A stretch of DNA of 61,868 nt from Acidobacteriota bacterium (lineage in GTDB: Bacteria > Acidobacteriota > Terriglobia > Bryobacterales > Bryobacteraceae), in the NCBI GenBank assembly GCA_016213775.1, contig JACQZR010000101.1, positions 1 to 61,868 of the forward strand, written 5' to 3'. Positions within the stretch are counted from its first letter, which is position 1. Every line of letters begins with the position of its first letter. A program made the translations under genes and the position numbers. Shown piece by piece: positions 25,327 through 33,954 of this stretch. The notes below the pieces were generated by a model. It had not been told where the DNA came from and searched no databases. It saw only the letters and a list, made by a program, of their open reading frames with translations.

Positions 25327-26598
25327 CTACTCGTAACGTAGGCAAACGATCGGATCAAGATTGGCAGCTCGATTCGCGGGAAAATAGCCGAAGAACAGCC
25401 CCGTCCCCACCGATATCGTCAACCCTAACCCTACCCATACCAGAGAGATGGAAGCGGGCACGCTCGGCAACAGCGTCCGAACGAGGATGGCAATCCCGAA
25501 TCCCAACGCCACGCCTAGGACACCCCCGGTCATGCACAGCGTGATCGCTTCCGTCAAAAACTGGACGCGAATATCACGCCGCCGTGCCCCGATGGCTTTC
25601 CGCACACCGATTTCCGCGGTACGTTCGGTAACCGATATCAGCATGATATTCATCACCCCCACGCCCCCCACCAGCAAGCCGACGGAACTAATGACAATTG
25701 TCAGAATCACCAGCGCCCCAGTGAGCTGGTTCCAAAGCGAGCTGATGAAGTCGGGCGAGACGATATCGAAATCGTCTGGCGCGCCGGGGGGGACACGGCG
25801 TACCCGGCGCAACGCCTGAGCCACTTGTTCGCGCGCCTCTTCGACGTTGTGGCCCTGCGCCACAGTGAACGCCAGCGCGAGCTCCTTGGCCTCGGGGTAG
25901 CGCTTGTGGAACTCGGAGAATGGGATGAGTGCAAAGTCGTCGGGTCCGGGACCGCCGAAAAGTCCGGTCTCGGGTTTCAGTACCCCGATCACCTCATAGA
26001 GTTTCCCGTTTAGACGCACTTGTTTGCCCAGCGGATCGTTCGAGGCAAAGAGCGCGTCTGCGATCGAGGCCCCGATCACCACCACGGGGCGTACGTGCAT
26101 CTCGTCAGGCTGGGTAAAGAAACGCCCATGCGCGATGGAGAACATGGGGAAGGCATCAATAAACTCCGGCTCCACACCGCGCAGGAACACGCGCTCCACA
26201 CGTTGGCCTCCATACGAGATGTCGTTGCTTCCGCCGCCGCTGAGGCCCGGAACAGCGATACGCGTGCCAAACGGGGTGATAAAATCGACCGCCGGCGCGA
26301 ACTCGCGCGCCGCACGCGCATCGGAGGCTTGCAGATAGCGCCGCTGCCGGATGTGTTCCGGCAGCTTGCTGAAATCGAACGTGCCTGGCGGCATCCGGGT
26401 AATGAAATAGGTTCGCGAGCCCAGCGATTGGACTTTGTCCGAGACGTAGCGATTCAGTCCCGAGATGATCGCCGCCACGGAGATAACCGATGTGACGCCA
26501 ATGACAATCCCGAGAATCGTTAGCGAAGATCGCACCTTGTTGGTGCGCAAGGTGTCGAAGGCGACAAGCATGTTCTCGCGGAGTTCGGCGACGGTCAT
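25327..26598 (-). CDS. MacB/FtsX-family ABC transporter permease
   Basis: The 423-residue protein has the MacB layout: a first TM helix after NKVRSSLTILGIVIGVTSVI and a large periplasmic domain (about 50-285). A C-terminal FtsX domain with three TM helices follows (ALVILTIVISSVGLLVGGVG, then MNIMLISVTERTAEIGVRKA, and VWVGLGLTISVGTGLFFGYF). The EIGVRKAIGA motif is the ATPase-coupling helix. Such permeases act in tripartite efflux or lipoprotein release using mechanotransmission. No ATPase or membrane-fusion gene is adjacent, so partners must be encoded elsewhere. It lies 57 bases upstream of the histidine kinase on the same strand. Confidence 0.92.
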   Translation of the reverse strand: MTVAELRENMLVAFDTLRTNKVRSSLTILGIVIGVTSVISVAAIISGLNRYVSDKVQSLGSRTYFITRMPPGTFDFSKLPEHIRQRRYLQASDARAAREFAPAVDFITPFGTRIAVPGLSGGGSNDISYGGQRVERVFLRGVEPEFIDAFPMFSIAHGRFFTQPDEMHVRPVVVIGASIADALFASNDPLGKQVRLNGKLYEVIGVLKPETGLFGGPGPDDFALIPFSEFHKRYPEAKELALAFTVAQGHNVEEAREQVAQALRRVRRVPPGAPDDFDIVSPDFISSLWNQLTGALVILTIVISSVGLLVGGVGVMNIMLISVTERTAEIGVRKAIGARRRDIRVQFLTEAITLCMTGGVLGVALGFGIAILVRTLLPSVPASISLVWVGLGLTISVGTGLFFGYFPANRAANLDPIVCLRYE

Positions 26599-26766
26599 CG
26601 GAGTGCAGTGAGCCTCAATTCAGGATAGCCCCTGCTCCGCGTGTCATGGATTCGATCGCGCCTGGAACAGTCGGAAGAAGTGGACGCGAGGCGCGCGGAA
26701 TGCCGAGCGCTGATGGCTCCCGTAGTTTTTGGCTAGCATTGAAACTGAACTTCTGAGTTTTCAAAG

Positions 26767-28425
26767 ATGCGATCCATTATTCTTTTCCTTTCCGTGTCGC
26801 TGGCCGGCGCGCAAACTATCTCGATTCGCGTGGATGCGGCGAAGAGCCAGGGTCCGCTAAAGCCGGTGTGGAGCTTCTTTGGCTACGACGAGCCGAACTA
26901 CACGTACATGAAGGACGGGAAGAAGCTGCTCTCGGAACTAGCAGCGTTAAGCGCGGTGCCGGTTTATGTGCGGGCGCATTCGTTGCTGGTGACGGGCGAT
27001 GGAGTGGCGGCGTTGAAGTGGGGTTCGACGAATGCTTACACGGAGGATGCGGCGGGGAAGCCGGTGTACGACTGGACGATAGTGGACCGGATCTTCGATA
27101 CGTATGTGGAGCGGGGGATGAAGCCGCTGGCGCAGATCGGGTTCATGCCGGAGTGGCTGTCCACCAAGCCACAACCCTACAGGCATCACTGGAAACCCGG
27201 CGATCCGTATGGCGATATTTACACGGGCTGGGCGTATCCGCCGAAGGACTACGCGAAGTGGGCGGAGTTGGTGTTCCAGTGGGTGAAGCATTGCGTGGCA
27301 CGGTATGGGAAGGCTGAGGTGGAGAGCTGGCTGTGGGAGGTATGGAATGAACCGAACATCGCCTATTGGAAGGGCACGCCGGAGGAGTATCACAAGCTGT
27401 ACGACTATGCCGTCGATGCGGTGAAGCGGGCGCTACCAACGGCGCGTGTGGGTGGACCGCATTCGACGGGGCCGGGGGCGGAACGGGCGGCGAAGTTTCT
27501 GCGTGATTTTCTCGATCATGCGGTGCGCGGAAAGAATCACGCGACGGGGAAGACCGGCTCGCCACTGGATTATGTGGGGTTCCATGCGAAGGGGAGCCCG
27601 CGGTTTGAAGACGGCGTGGTGGTGATGGGGAGCGAGAAGCAGTTGACGGATCTGAGCAAAGGGTTTGAGATTGTGGCGTCGTATCCGGAGTTGAAGGGGA
27701 AGCCGGTGATCATCGGCGAGTCGGATCCGGAAGGGTGCGCGGCGTGTTCGTCGCGGGTGTATCCACAGAATGCGTATCGCAACGGGCTGATGTATTCGAG
27801 CTACACGGCGGCAGTGATGCCGCGGCATCTGGATCTGGCGGCGAAACATGGAGTGAATCTGCTTGGGGCGGTGACTTGGGCGTTCGAGTTTGAGGATCAG
27901 CCATACTTTGACGGGTTCCGCGACTTGGCAACGAACAGGATCGACAAGCCGGTGTTGAACGTGTTTCGCATGCTGGGGATGATGCGGGGGAACCGGGTGG
28001 CGGTGGAGAATGCGGCGGCGCTGCCATTGGACGTGATGACTGCACGCGGGGCGAAGGAGAAGGCGGATTTCTATTCGATTGCGAGCCGGGCGGAACGGTC
28101 CCTGTCAGTGATGGTGGTGCACTATCACGATTCGGGGAAGGGAGCAGCGGCTGCGCCGGTGGAGCTGGCGGTAACGGGATTGCCCGATGGCCGGGTTCTG
28201 ATGCAGCATTATCGGGTGGATGGCGCTCATAGCAATTCGTATGAAGCGTGGAGGAAGATGGGGTCGCCGCAGAGGCCGACTGAGGAGCAGTATGCGCAGT
28301 TGGAGAGAGCGGGGCAGTTGGAGTTATTGGAGTCGCCGCGTTGGGTCGATGTGAAGGGTGGCAAGGCGACGGTAGGGTTCGCGTTGCCGCGGCATGGGGT
28401 GTCGTTGTTGCGGTGGAGCTGGTAG
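26767..28425 (+). CDS. Secreted glycoside hydrolase, GH39-like
   Basis: The 552-residue protein has a short signal (MRSIILFLSVSLAGAQT) and a TIM barrel of the GH-A clan. The acid/base Glu lies in WEVWNEPN (Glu195), and the likely nucleophile in PVIIGESDPEG (Glu318). The overall pattern, with VGGPHSTG and a C-terminal beta-sandwich, matches GH39 beta-xylosidases and alpha-iduronidase-like enzymes. It would cleave terminal xylosyl or related residues from plant or microbial polysaccharides outside the cell. An 8-bp inverted repeat directly after the stop may serve as terminator. It fits the carbohydrate-degrading theme of nearby pectate- and oligogalacturonate-lyase-like genes. Confidence 0.88.
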   Translation: MRSIILFLSVSLAGAQTISIRVDAAKSQGPLKPVWSFFGYDEPNYTYMKDGKKLLSELAALSAVPVYVRAHSLLVTGDGVAALKWGSTNAYTEDAAGKPVYDWTIVDRIFDTYVERGMKPLAQIGFMPEWLSTKPQPYRHHWKPGDPYGDIYTGWAYPPKDYAKWAELVFQWVKHCVARYGKAEVESWLWEVWNEPNIAYWKGTPEEYHKLYDYAVDAVKRALPTARVGGPHSTGPGAERAAKFLRDFLDHAVRGKNHATGKTGSPLDYVGFHAKGSPRFEDGVVVMGSEKQLTDLSKGFEIVASYPELKGKPVIIGESDPEGCAACSSRVYPQNAYRNGLMYSSYTAAVMPRHLDLAAKHGVNLLGAVTWAFEFEDQPYFDGFRDLATNRIDKPVLNVFRMLGMMRGNRVAVENAAALPLDVMTARGAKEKADFYSIASRAERSLSVMVVHYHDSGKGAAAAPVELAVTGLPDGRVLMQHYRVDGAHSNSYEAWRKMGSPQRPTEEQYAQLERAGQLELLESPRWVDVKGGKATVGFALPRHGVSLLRWSW

Positions 28426-28454
28426 TGCCTACAGCGGGTGACTCAGTGTAGGCA
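28426..28454 (+). terminator. Hairpin after the GH39 gene
   Basis: TGCCTACA (28426-28433) and TGTAGGCA (28447-28454) form a perfect 8-bp stem with a 13-base loop directly after the TAG stop. No T-tract follows, so it would be a weak or factor-assisted terminator, or an RNA-stabilising 3' stem. Confidence 0.45.
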
Positions 28455-28474
28455 GAAATAGGACTGCAAAATCA

Positions 28475-28711
28475 ACACAGTGTACGATTCGAGCGATTCC
28501 GCCGGAGGTTGACCGGGCGCTGCGTCAGGCGCGGACGCGCAAGATAAAGTTGACCCGGCTGCTGGTGGAGGAGTTGACGACTGCATCCGGCACTCAGCCG
28601 GAAAAGAAGTTCCGGTCACTGAAAGGCATTGCCGGCCGGTGGCAGGAAGAACGTGAATTCGATCGCATAATCGAGGAACAGCGGCGAATCGACCCGGAGA
28701 TGTGGAAGTGA
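28475..28711 (+). pseudogene. vapB: vapB-type antitoxin remnant without a start codon
   Basis: The frame reads TQCTIRAIPPEVDRALRQAR, then KIKLTRLLVEELTTASG and SLKGIAGRWQEEREFDRIIE, ending RRIDPEMWK. This is a FitA/VapB-like ribbon-helix-helix antitoxin (usual opening MAQCTVRNIPPEV). No ATG, GTG or TTG is available in frame at the expected position; the codon that should be Met falls in TCA/ACA. The stop TGA overlaps the GTG of the toxin frame (GTGA). The protein is otherwise complete, so loss of the start is recent or a rare start codon is used. Confidence 0.72.
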
Positions 28712-28976
28712 GGGTTCTGCTGGACACCAGCCGCTTGACTGATGCGCTTCGTGGAGAAACTGCGGAATTCCTGCGGCTTCGTGGCGTCGGGATACGCTTT
28801 CCAGACAGGGAAACCACTGATTCCTGCGCGCGACTGGTGAACCACATTCACGGGGCGGGAACGCTAATCCCGACGAATGACGTATGGATTGCGAGTTTGG
28901 CCCTACAGCACGAATTGCCAGTCCTCACAAGGGCAAACATTTCCATAGAGATCCCAAACTGGCTTTGCTGTAGCAG
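28708..28976 (+). pseudogene. vapC: vapC toxin gene with an internal deletion
   Basis: The frame starts VRVLLDTSRLTDALRGETAE and continues RFPDRETTDSCARLVNHIH, then GTLIPTNDVWIASLALQHEL. This is the start and end of a PIN-domain VapC. The first active-site Asp (LLDTS) and the TNDxW Asp are kept, but about 45 residues between them, which normally carry a conserved acidic residue (AELRAG), are absent. The join follows the ALRGETAEFLRLRG segment. The frame then runs into the duplicated priA end without its own stop. The toxin should not form a complete PIN active site. Confidence 0.78.
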
Positions 28977-29277
28977 CTACAACAAGTTCAAAGCGTCGAC
29001 GTCGATGACGAGGCTGGTGAGGGGGCAGTGGCGTTCTTCGGCGAAGGCGCGGAGGTTGTGGAGGAGTCCGTTGAGTCGCTTGCGGGAGGGGCCTTTAATA
29101 CGAGTTGGTAGCGGAATTCGGTCTTGAGGCGCGGGATGGGCGCCTCGGCGGGGCCGAGCACTTTGACGTCCTTGACCATGGCCCGAAGAAGCAATCAGTT
29201 TCGGAGCTGATGTCGACGACTTGTTGTTGATCGACGAACCGCACCATCACGTTGGCAAGGGCATCGAAGGACGGGTA
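28977..29277 (-). pseudogene. Degenerate duplicate of the priA 3' end
   Basis: About 300 bases match the 3' end of priA at 29952-30255 in the same orientation, at roughly four bases in five by eye. A copy of the stop codon (28977-28979) and the block VKDVKVLGPAEAPIPRLKTE followed by FRYQL are included. After that block the frame shifts, so no C-terminus like the real PriA can be read. The copy lies between the decayed vapBC and the intact hicAB and forms an imperfect direct repeat with the true priA end, about 1 kb apart. Confidence 0.88.
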
Positions 29278-29300
29278 GAGGCCGGAGCCGCTTGCTTCAA

Positions 29301-29318
29301 GTAACCACTTCTGGTTAC
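29301..29318. promoter_or_regulatory. Candidate HicAB operator (inverted repeat)
   Basis: GTAACCA (29301-29307) and TGGTTAC (29312-29318) form a perfect 7-bp inverted repeat with a 4-base CTTC spacer, ending 9 bases before the hicA start. HicB antitoxins with a C-terminal HTH repress their own promoter through such palindromes. Binding is inferred from position only. Confidence 0.6.
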
Positions 29319-29327
29319 CATGAATTC

Positions 29328-29519
29328 GTGAAGGTTAGCGAGTTCAAACGCTGGCTTCGCTTCCAAGGGTGCGCCTTCGAAGAAGGCAAGGCGCATACGA
29401 AGGTGATGCGCGGAAAGCTGCGATCCACTTTGCCGAGGCACCCATCGAAGGAGTTGCGCACGGGCACCATGCGCGCGATTCTGAAGCAACTGGGACTCGA
29501 CGGGAAGGAACCATCATGA
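29328..29519 (+). CDS. hicA: HicA mRNA-interferase toxin
   Basis: Starting at GTG 29328 the protein has 63 residues, normal for HicA. It begins VKVSEFKRWLRFQGCAFEEG and keeps the catalytic His in the KAHTKVMRGK strand and the conserved STLPRHPSKELRTGTMRAIL helix. The fold is a double-stranded-RNA-binding-like domain that cleaves mRNA. Its stop codon overlaps the hicB ATG (ATGA), so translation is coupled. No frameshift or missing residue is evident, making this the only TA toxin in the window that looks functional. An ATG at 29320 is out of frame and is not the start. Confidence 0.9.
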   Translation: MKVSEFKRWLRFQGCAFEEGKAHTKVMRGKLRSTLPRHPSKELRTGTMRAILKQLGLDGKEPS

Positions 29520-29947
29520 AGTTCAACGCGATGCTGCAACCACAACCTGAAGGCGGGTTTACCGTGACGTTTCCGGACTTACCTTGGGGAGTGACGCAGG
29601 GCGAAACGATTCGTGAATCGCTGGACATGGCGGCGGACGTGGTAGCCATGGTGGTGCGTGACCTTATGCTGAACGGTGAGAATATTCCGCAGCAACGTGC
29701 CCGGCGTGGCCGTCACCTGCACTCAGTTACGCTTCCGTGGATGAGTTCCGCGAAAGTTGCTCTGTATGTGGAACTGCGCAAACAGGGCATGCGGAAGGCC
29801 GAGCTTGCGCGGCGTATCGGGATTCCCAAGCAACACGTCGACCGGCTGCTCGACTTGAATCATTCCAGCCGCGGTGGCCTTATAGATAAGGCCTTTCGAG
29901 TGCTGGGGAAGAGACTCGAAATTCAGGTGACGGACGCAGCGGCGTGA
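29516..29947 (+). CDS. hicB: HicB antitoxin with C-terminal helix-turn-helix
   Basis: The 143-residue protein has the HicB partial RNase H-like fold at the N-terminus (MKFNAMLQPQPEGGFTVTFP, then PWGVTQGETIRESLDMAADV). The C-terminal HTH is KVALYVELRKQGMRKAELAR followed by RIGIPKQHVDRLLDL. It binds and neutralises HicA and should repress the operon. The start overlaps the hicA stop by four bases. The stop lies only 4 bases from the convergent priA stop, so the two transcripts overlap at their 3' ends. Confidence 0.92.
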   Translation: MKFNAMLQPQPEGGFTVTFPDLPWGVTQGETIRESLDMAADVVAMVVRDLMLNGENIPQQRARRGRHLHSVTLPWMSSAKVALYVELRKQGMRKAELARRIGIPKQHVDRLLDLNHSSRGGLIDKAFRVLGKRLEIQVTDAAA

Positions 29948-29951
29948 ATCT

Positions 29952-32390
29952 CTAGAGGAGACTGAGCGGGTCGACGTCGATGACGAGGCTGGTGGGGGGC
30001 CAGTGACGTTCTTCGGCGAAGGCGCGAAGGTTGTGAAGGAGCTCGTTGAGGCGCTTGCGGGAGGCGGCCTTCAATAAGAGCTGATAGCGGAATTCGGTCT
30101 TGAGGCGCGGGATGGGTGCCTCGGCGGGGCCGAGCACTTTGACGTCCTTCACCAATGGTCCGAAGAAGCGGCCGATTTCGGAGCTGATGTCGATGGCCTG
30201 TTGCTGATTGACGGAACGTACCATCACGTTGGCAAGGGCGGCGAAAGGCGGGTAGCGCATCATGCGGCGGAACTGGAGCTCTTTGTCGTAGAAGCCGCGG
30301 TAGTCCTGCATGGAGGCGAGGCGGATGGCGTAGTGCTCGGGGTTGATGGTCTGGAGGATCACGTTGCCGGGGAGGTCGCCACGGCCCGCGCGGCCGGCGA
30401 CCTGTGTGAGGAGTTGGAAAGTACGTTCGGCTGCGCGGAAATCGGGCATTCCGAGGCCGACATCGGCGGACACTACGCAGACGAGTGTGACGTTGGGGAT
30501 GTCGTGACCTTTGGCGATCATCTGCGTGCCGACCAGGATGTCGTACTCATGGGCGCGGAAGCCGTGGAGGATGGTTTCGTAGCGGCGCTTGCCCGAGACC
30601 GTGTCACGATCCATGCGCGTAATGCGGGCCTTGGGGAAGGCGAGGTGCAGCTCTTCTTCCACTTTTTCTGATCCGGTGCCGAGAAAGTGCATGTGGTCGC
30701 TGCCGCATTTGAGGCATTTTTTCGGAGGGCGATCGGCGTAGTTGCAGTAGTGGCAGAGCATACGGCGGTCGCGATGATGGTAGGTCATGGTGACGGCGCA
30801 GTTGACACATTCCATTCGCTCGCCGCAGGAACGGCAGGCGGCGAAGGTGGAGAAGCCGCGGCGGTTGAGGAGCACCATCACCTGCTCGTTGGCGTCGATG
30901 CGCGCGCCGATCACGTCCAGCATGCGGCGGGAGAAACTGTTCTGCTTGCGGGTTTCGAGGAACTCCTGGCGCATGTCAACGATTTCGACTTCGGGCATCG
31001 GACGCCTGGCGATGCGTTCGGGGAGTTCGATGAGGAGGTACTTCTCTTTTTCGGCGTTGTGGCGGCTTTCGAGTGAGGGCGTAGCGGAGCCGAGAATGAC
31101 TACTGCTCCGGCGGCGTGAGCCCGAACGACAGCGACATCGCGGCCGTTGTAGCGGGGGTTTTCTTCCTGCTTGTAGCTGCCGTCGTGCTCTTCATCGACG
31201 ACGATGAGGCCAAGGTTTTGCACGGGCGCGAAGATGCTGGAGCGGGTGCCAACGACGACTTGCGCTTTGCCGGCACGGATGCGACGCCACTGCTCGGCGC
31301 GCTCGGTATCGGAGAAGGCGGAGTGGAGGATTGCGACACGATCGCCGAAGCGGTGTAGGAACTGGCCGCTGACCGCCGGAGTGAGCGCGATTTCCGGGAC
31401 GAGCATCAAGGTGGAACGGCCCTGCGCAAGCGTCGCGTCGATGGCGCGGAGGTAGATTTCGGTCTTCCCGGAGCCTGTGACGCCTTGCAACAGGATGGTC
31501 TGGAATTGTTTTTTGTCGAGAAAGCTTTCGATGGTGCCCAGTGCGGCTTGCTGGTGAGGATTCAACTCGTGCGGCGGGCGGATGTCAGGCGTGCCGAGGT
31601 GGGTGGTCTGGACGGAGAGCTCGACGAGCCCCCGTCGCTTGAGGCCACGGGCGGCAGTGCTTGCGTCCTTGACGAGGGCTTCCACTTCGGCGAGGTTGTG
31701 TGCGCCGGGGTGGAGTTCGAGAAAGGAGATGAGTTCGCGCTCGGCTTTGCGGAGCTTTTCGCCGTCGACGCGGGTCTTGAATTCGACTATGAGTTTGAGG
31801 GATGGAGCGCGAAGGGGGTCGCGTTCGGCGGCGGTGTCTTCGACGATGACGAAGCCTTTCCTTTGCAGGGAGCGGAGCACCTTTTTCGCTTCGGGGGTTT
31901 TGCGCTCCAGGTACGATTCCGTCAGCGACTGGTGATCGAGCAAAGAGAGGATGTGGACGGTGGGGTCGCTCTCCGGCGCGCCGATGAGGAGTTGACGCGC
32001 GGCTTGACGGCCGGAATCGGTGAGCGCCCAGACCCTGCCACGGCGGACTTCGGCGGCAAGCGGGGTCATGGCGCGGAGGACTTCGCCGAGGGGGGAGCAG
32101 TAGTAGTTGGCGATCCAGGTGCCGAGCGAGAGCAGTTCCTCATCGAGCGCGGGCTCTTCGCCGAGGAGTTGGAGGGCGTTACGGGTTTCGCGGTCGGGCT
32201 TGTCGTTATGAGTGCGGAGCACGATGCCAGTGAGCTTGCGCGCGCCAAAAGGCACGAGGATGCGACAACCGCGGCGCACACGGTGGCGGAGCGTTTCGGG
32301 CATCTCGTAGGTGAAGATCTGATCAAGCGGCACTGGGAGACTAACGTCGCAGTACCGGTGGAGCGGCTCAGCCCCGTAACCTTGCGTCAT
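29952..32390 (-). CDS. priA: Primosomal protein N' (replication restart helicase PriA)
   Basis: From ATG 32390 (preceded by GGAAAGAG) the protein has 812 residues. It has the N-terminal 3'BD/winged region, a DEAD/DEAH-type helicase domain with Walker A GVTGSGKTEIYL and VVDEEHDGSYKQEE, and the eight-cysteine zinc-binding module (CRSCGERMECVNC ... CHYC ... CLKC). The second RecA-like lobe includes GTQMIAKGHDIPNV. PriA reloads the replisome at stalled forks. The 3' end is duplicated in degenerate form on the far side of hicAB, so the present end may have been acquired by recombination. Sequence and length look fully functional. Confidence 0.96.
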   Translation of the reverse strand: MTQGYGAEPLHRYCDVSLPVPLDQIFTYEMPETLRHRVRRGCRILVPFGARKLTGIVLRTHNDKPDRETRNALQLLGEEPALDEELLSLGTWIANYYCSPLGEVLRAMTPLAAEVRRGRVWALTDSGRQAARQLLIGAPESDPTVHILSLLDHQSLTESYLERKTPEAKKVLRSLQRKGFVIVEDTAAERDPLRAPSLKLIVEFKTRVDGEKLRKAERELISFLELHPGAHNLAEVEALVKDASTAARGLKRRGLVELSVQTTHLGTPDIRPPHELNPHQQAALGTIESFLDKKQFQTILLQGVTGSGKTEIYLRAIDATLAQGRSTLMLVPEIALTPAVSGQFLHRFGDRVAILHSAFSDTERAEQWRRIRAGKAQVVVGTRSSIFAPVQNLGLIVVDEEHDGSYKQEENPRYNGRDVAVVRAHAAGAVVILGSATPSLESRHNAEKEKYLLIELPERIARRPMPEVEIVDMRQEFLETRKQNSFSRRMLDVIGARIDANEQVMVLLNRRGFSTFAACRSCGERMECVNCAVTMTYHHRDRRMLCHYCNYADRPPKKCLKCGSDHMHFLGTGSEKVEEELHLAFPKARITRMDRDTVSGKRRYETILHGFRAHEYDILVGTQMIAKGHDIPNVTLVCVVSADVGLGMPDFRAAERTFQLLTQVAGRAGRGDLPGNVILQTINPEHYAIRLASMQDYRGFYDKELQFRRMMRYPPFAALANVMVRSVNQQQAIDISSEIGRFFGPLVKDVKVLGPAEAPIPRLKTEFRYQLLLKAASRKRLNELLHNLRAFAEERHWPPTSLVIDVDPLSLL

Positions 32391-32455
32391 GAATTGGACT
32401 CTTTCCATTTTGGCGCACTCCCCGCCGCTGCGATACTCTCAACGTTGGAGCATTT

Positions 32456-33667
32456 ATGGAATTGACGCTGGTTCTGCTGGCCGCTTCCGCTGCTTTTGCG
32501 CAAACTGCGGCGCCGCCGAAGTCGTGGGTGGATCCGGATACGGGGCATCGCGTGGTGCGGTTGACGGATGAACCCAACAGCGCGAGTTTGTACTTCAATC
32601 AGAACGGGTATACGCCGGATGGGAAGTACATGGTGTACACGACGCCGGCCGGAATCTCGGCTCTCGATTTGAACACGCGCGCAACCAAGAGCGTCGTCAA
32701 GGGCCGGGTGCGGGTGATCATTGCGGGGTACAAGACGTCGACGGTTTATTACACGCAGGATGGGGCGCTGTGGTCGGCCGATATCAATACGGGTGCGACG
32801 CGCGAGATCGCAAAGCTACCCCGTCGCGGCGGGATTTCGACGATTAATGCCGATGAGACGCTGGCCGCGGGGACTTACATTGAAGGCGATGGGACGGATT
32901 ACAATCCGAACCGGCCGCCGGGGCCGCAGGGGTTGGAGCAGCCTCGGAGTAAGGGTCAGATGATGGAGGAGCGATTGGCTGCGCGGCTGCCGATGGCGCT
33001 GTTCACTGTGAACATCAAGACGGGCGAAACGAAGATCCTGCACAAGGCGACGGACTGGTTGAATCACCTGCTGTTCTCGCCCACGGATCCTTCGCTGCTG
33101 ATGTTCTGCCATGAAGGGCCGTGGCACAAGGTGGACCGGATTTGGACCATCAAGACGGATGGGACGCAGGTGAAGAAAATTCACACGCGGACGATGGCGA
33201 TGGAGATTTTTGGGCATGAGTTCTGGAGCGCGGATGGGAAGACGATCTGGTATGACTTGCAGACGCCGCGGGGCGAGGATTTCTGGCTGGCGGGTTACAA
33301 CGTGGATAGCGGAGAGCGTGTGCAGTATCATCTGGCGCGGAATGAGTGGTCGATTCACTTCAATGTCACCCGCGATGGGAAATTGCTGTGCGGCGACGGT
33401 GGGGATCCGGGGCAGGTGGCGAAGGCTCCCGACGGGCAGTGGATCTACTTATTCCGGCCGGAGTTGATGGAGAATCGCGGGACGGCGGACAAGAGTTTCG
33501 TGAAGCCTGGGGTGCTGCGCGCGGAGAAACTGGTGAATATGAAGAAGCATAATTACCGGCTGGAGCCGAATGTGAGTTTTACGCCGGATCAGAAGTGGGT
33601 GGTGTTTCGTTCGAATATGTTTGGGGCGACGTATGTGTTTGCGGTGGAGGTGGCGAAGGCGAACTGA
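32456..33667 (+). CDS. Secreted oligogalacturonate-lyase-like beta-propeller (PL22)
   Basis: The 403-residue protein has a signal peptide (LTLVLLAASAAFAQT) and a seven-bladed propeller. Motifs of the PL22 oligogalacturonate lyase family are visible: FCHEGPWHKVDRIW, GHEFWSADGKTIWYD and NEWSIHFNVTRDGKLLCGDG, whose His residues bind the metal cofactor in known enzymes. Such enzymes cleave short pectin fragments by beta-elimination. An exported location is unusual, as the best-studied members are cytosolic, so periplasmic action on imported oligomers is inferred. It is divergent from priA, with start codons about 65 bases apart. Confidence 0.82.
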   Translation: MELTLVLLAASAAFAQTAAPPKSWVDPDTGHRVVRLTDEPNSASLYFNQNGYTPDGKYMVYTTPAGISALDLNTRATKSVVKGRVRVIIAGYKTSTVYYTQDGALWSADINTGATREIAKLPRRGGISTINADETLAAGTYIEGDGTDYNPNRPPGPQGLEQPRSKGQMMEERLAARLPMALFTVNIKTGETKILHKATDWLNHLLFSPTDPSLLMFCHEGPWHKVDRIWTIKTDGTQVKKIHTRTMAMEIFGHEFWSADGKTIWYDLQTPRGEDFWLAGYNVDSGERVQYHLARNEWSIHFNVTRDGKLLCGDGGDPGQVAKAPDGQWIYLFRPELMENRGTADKSFVKPGVLRAEKLVNMKKHNYRLEPNVSFTPDQKWVVFRSNMFGATYVFAVEVAKAN

Positions 33668-33954
33668 GCCTGATGGCCGCTGATGAACTGACAAGAAAGA
33701 TGGATAAAGAGGTTGCGCCTGCATCCGAAGTGACCAGCGTGCGTGAGATTGTCTTGCGAGTTTTCGGGTAGGTTTCGTTCCCCGCGTTGCATCGAGACGA
33801 AGGCCGCACCGCCTGCGAGACCCACGAACTCCACAGCTTGCTGGGTGAAACGAGTCGACTGCTCGGCGCATACGTCCGAGCGATTCTGGCTTCTGGCTCC
33901 TGACTTCTTGCTCCAATATCCGAAGGATATCAAGGCGAAGCCTTGCCTGGTTAG

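Noticed and set aside
33668-33954. Possible gene between the PL22-like gene and gnd
   Set aside because: Short frames in this 287-base gap show no domain, signal or conserved motif; considered a convergent intergenic gap.
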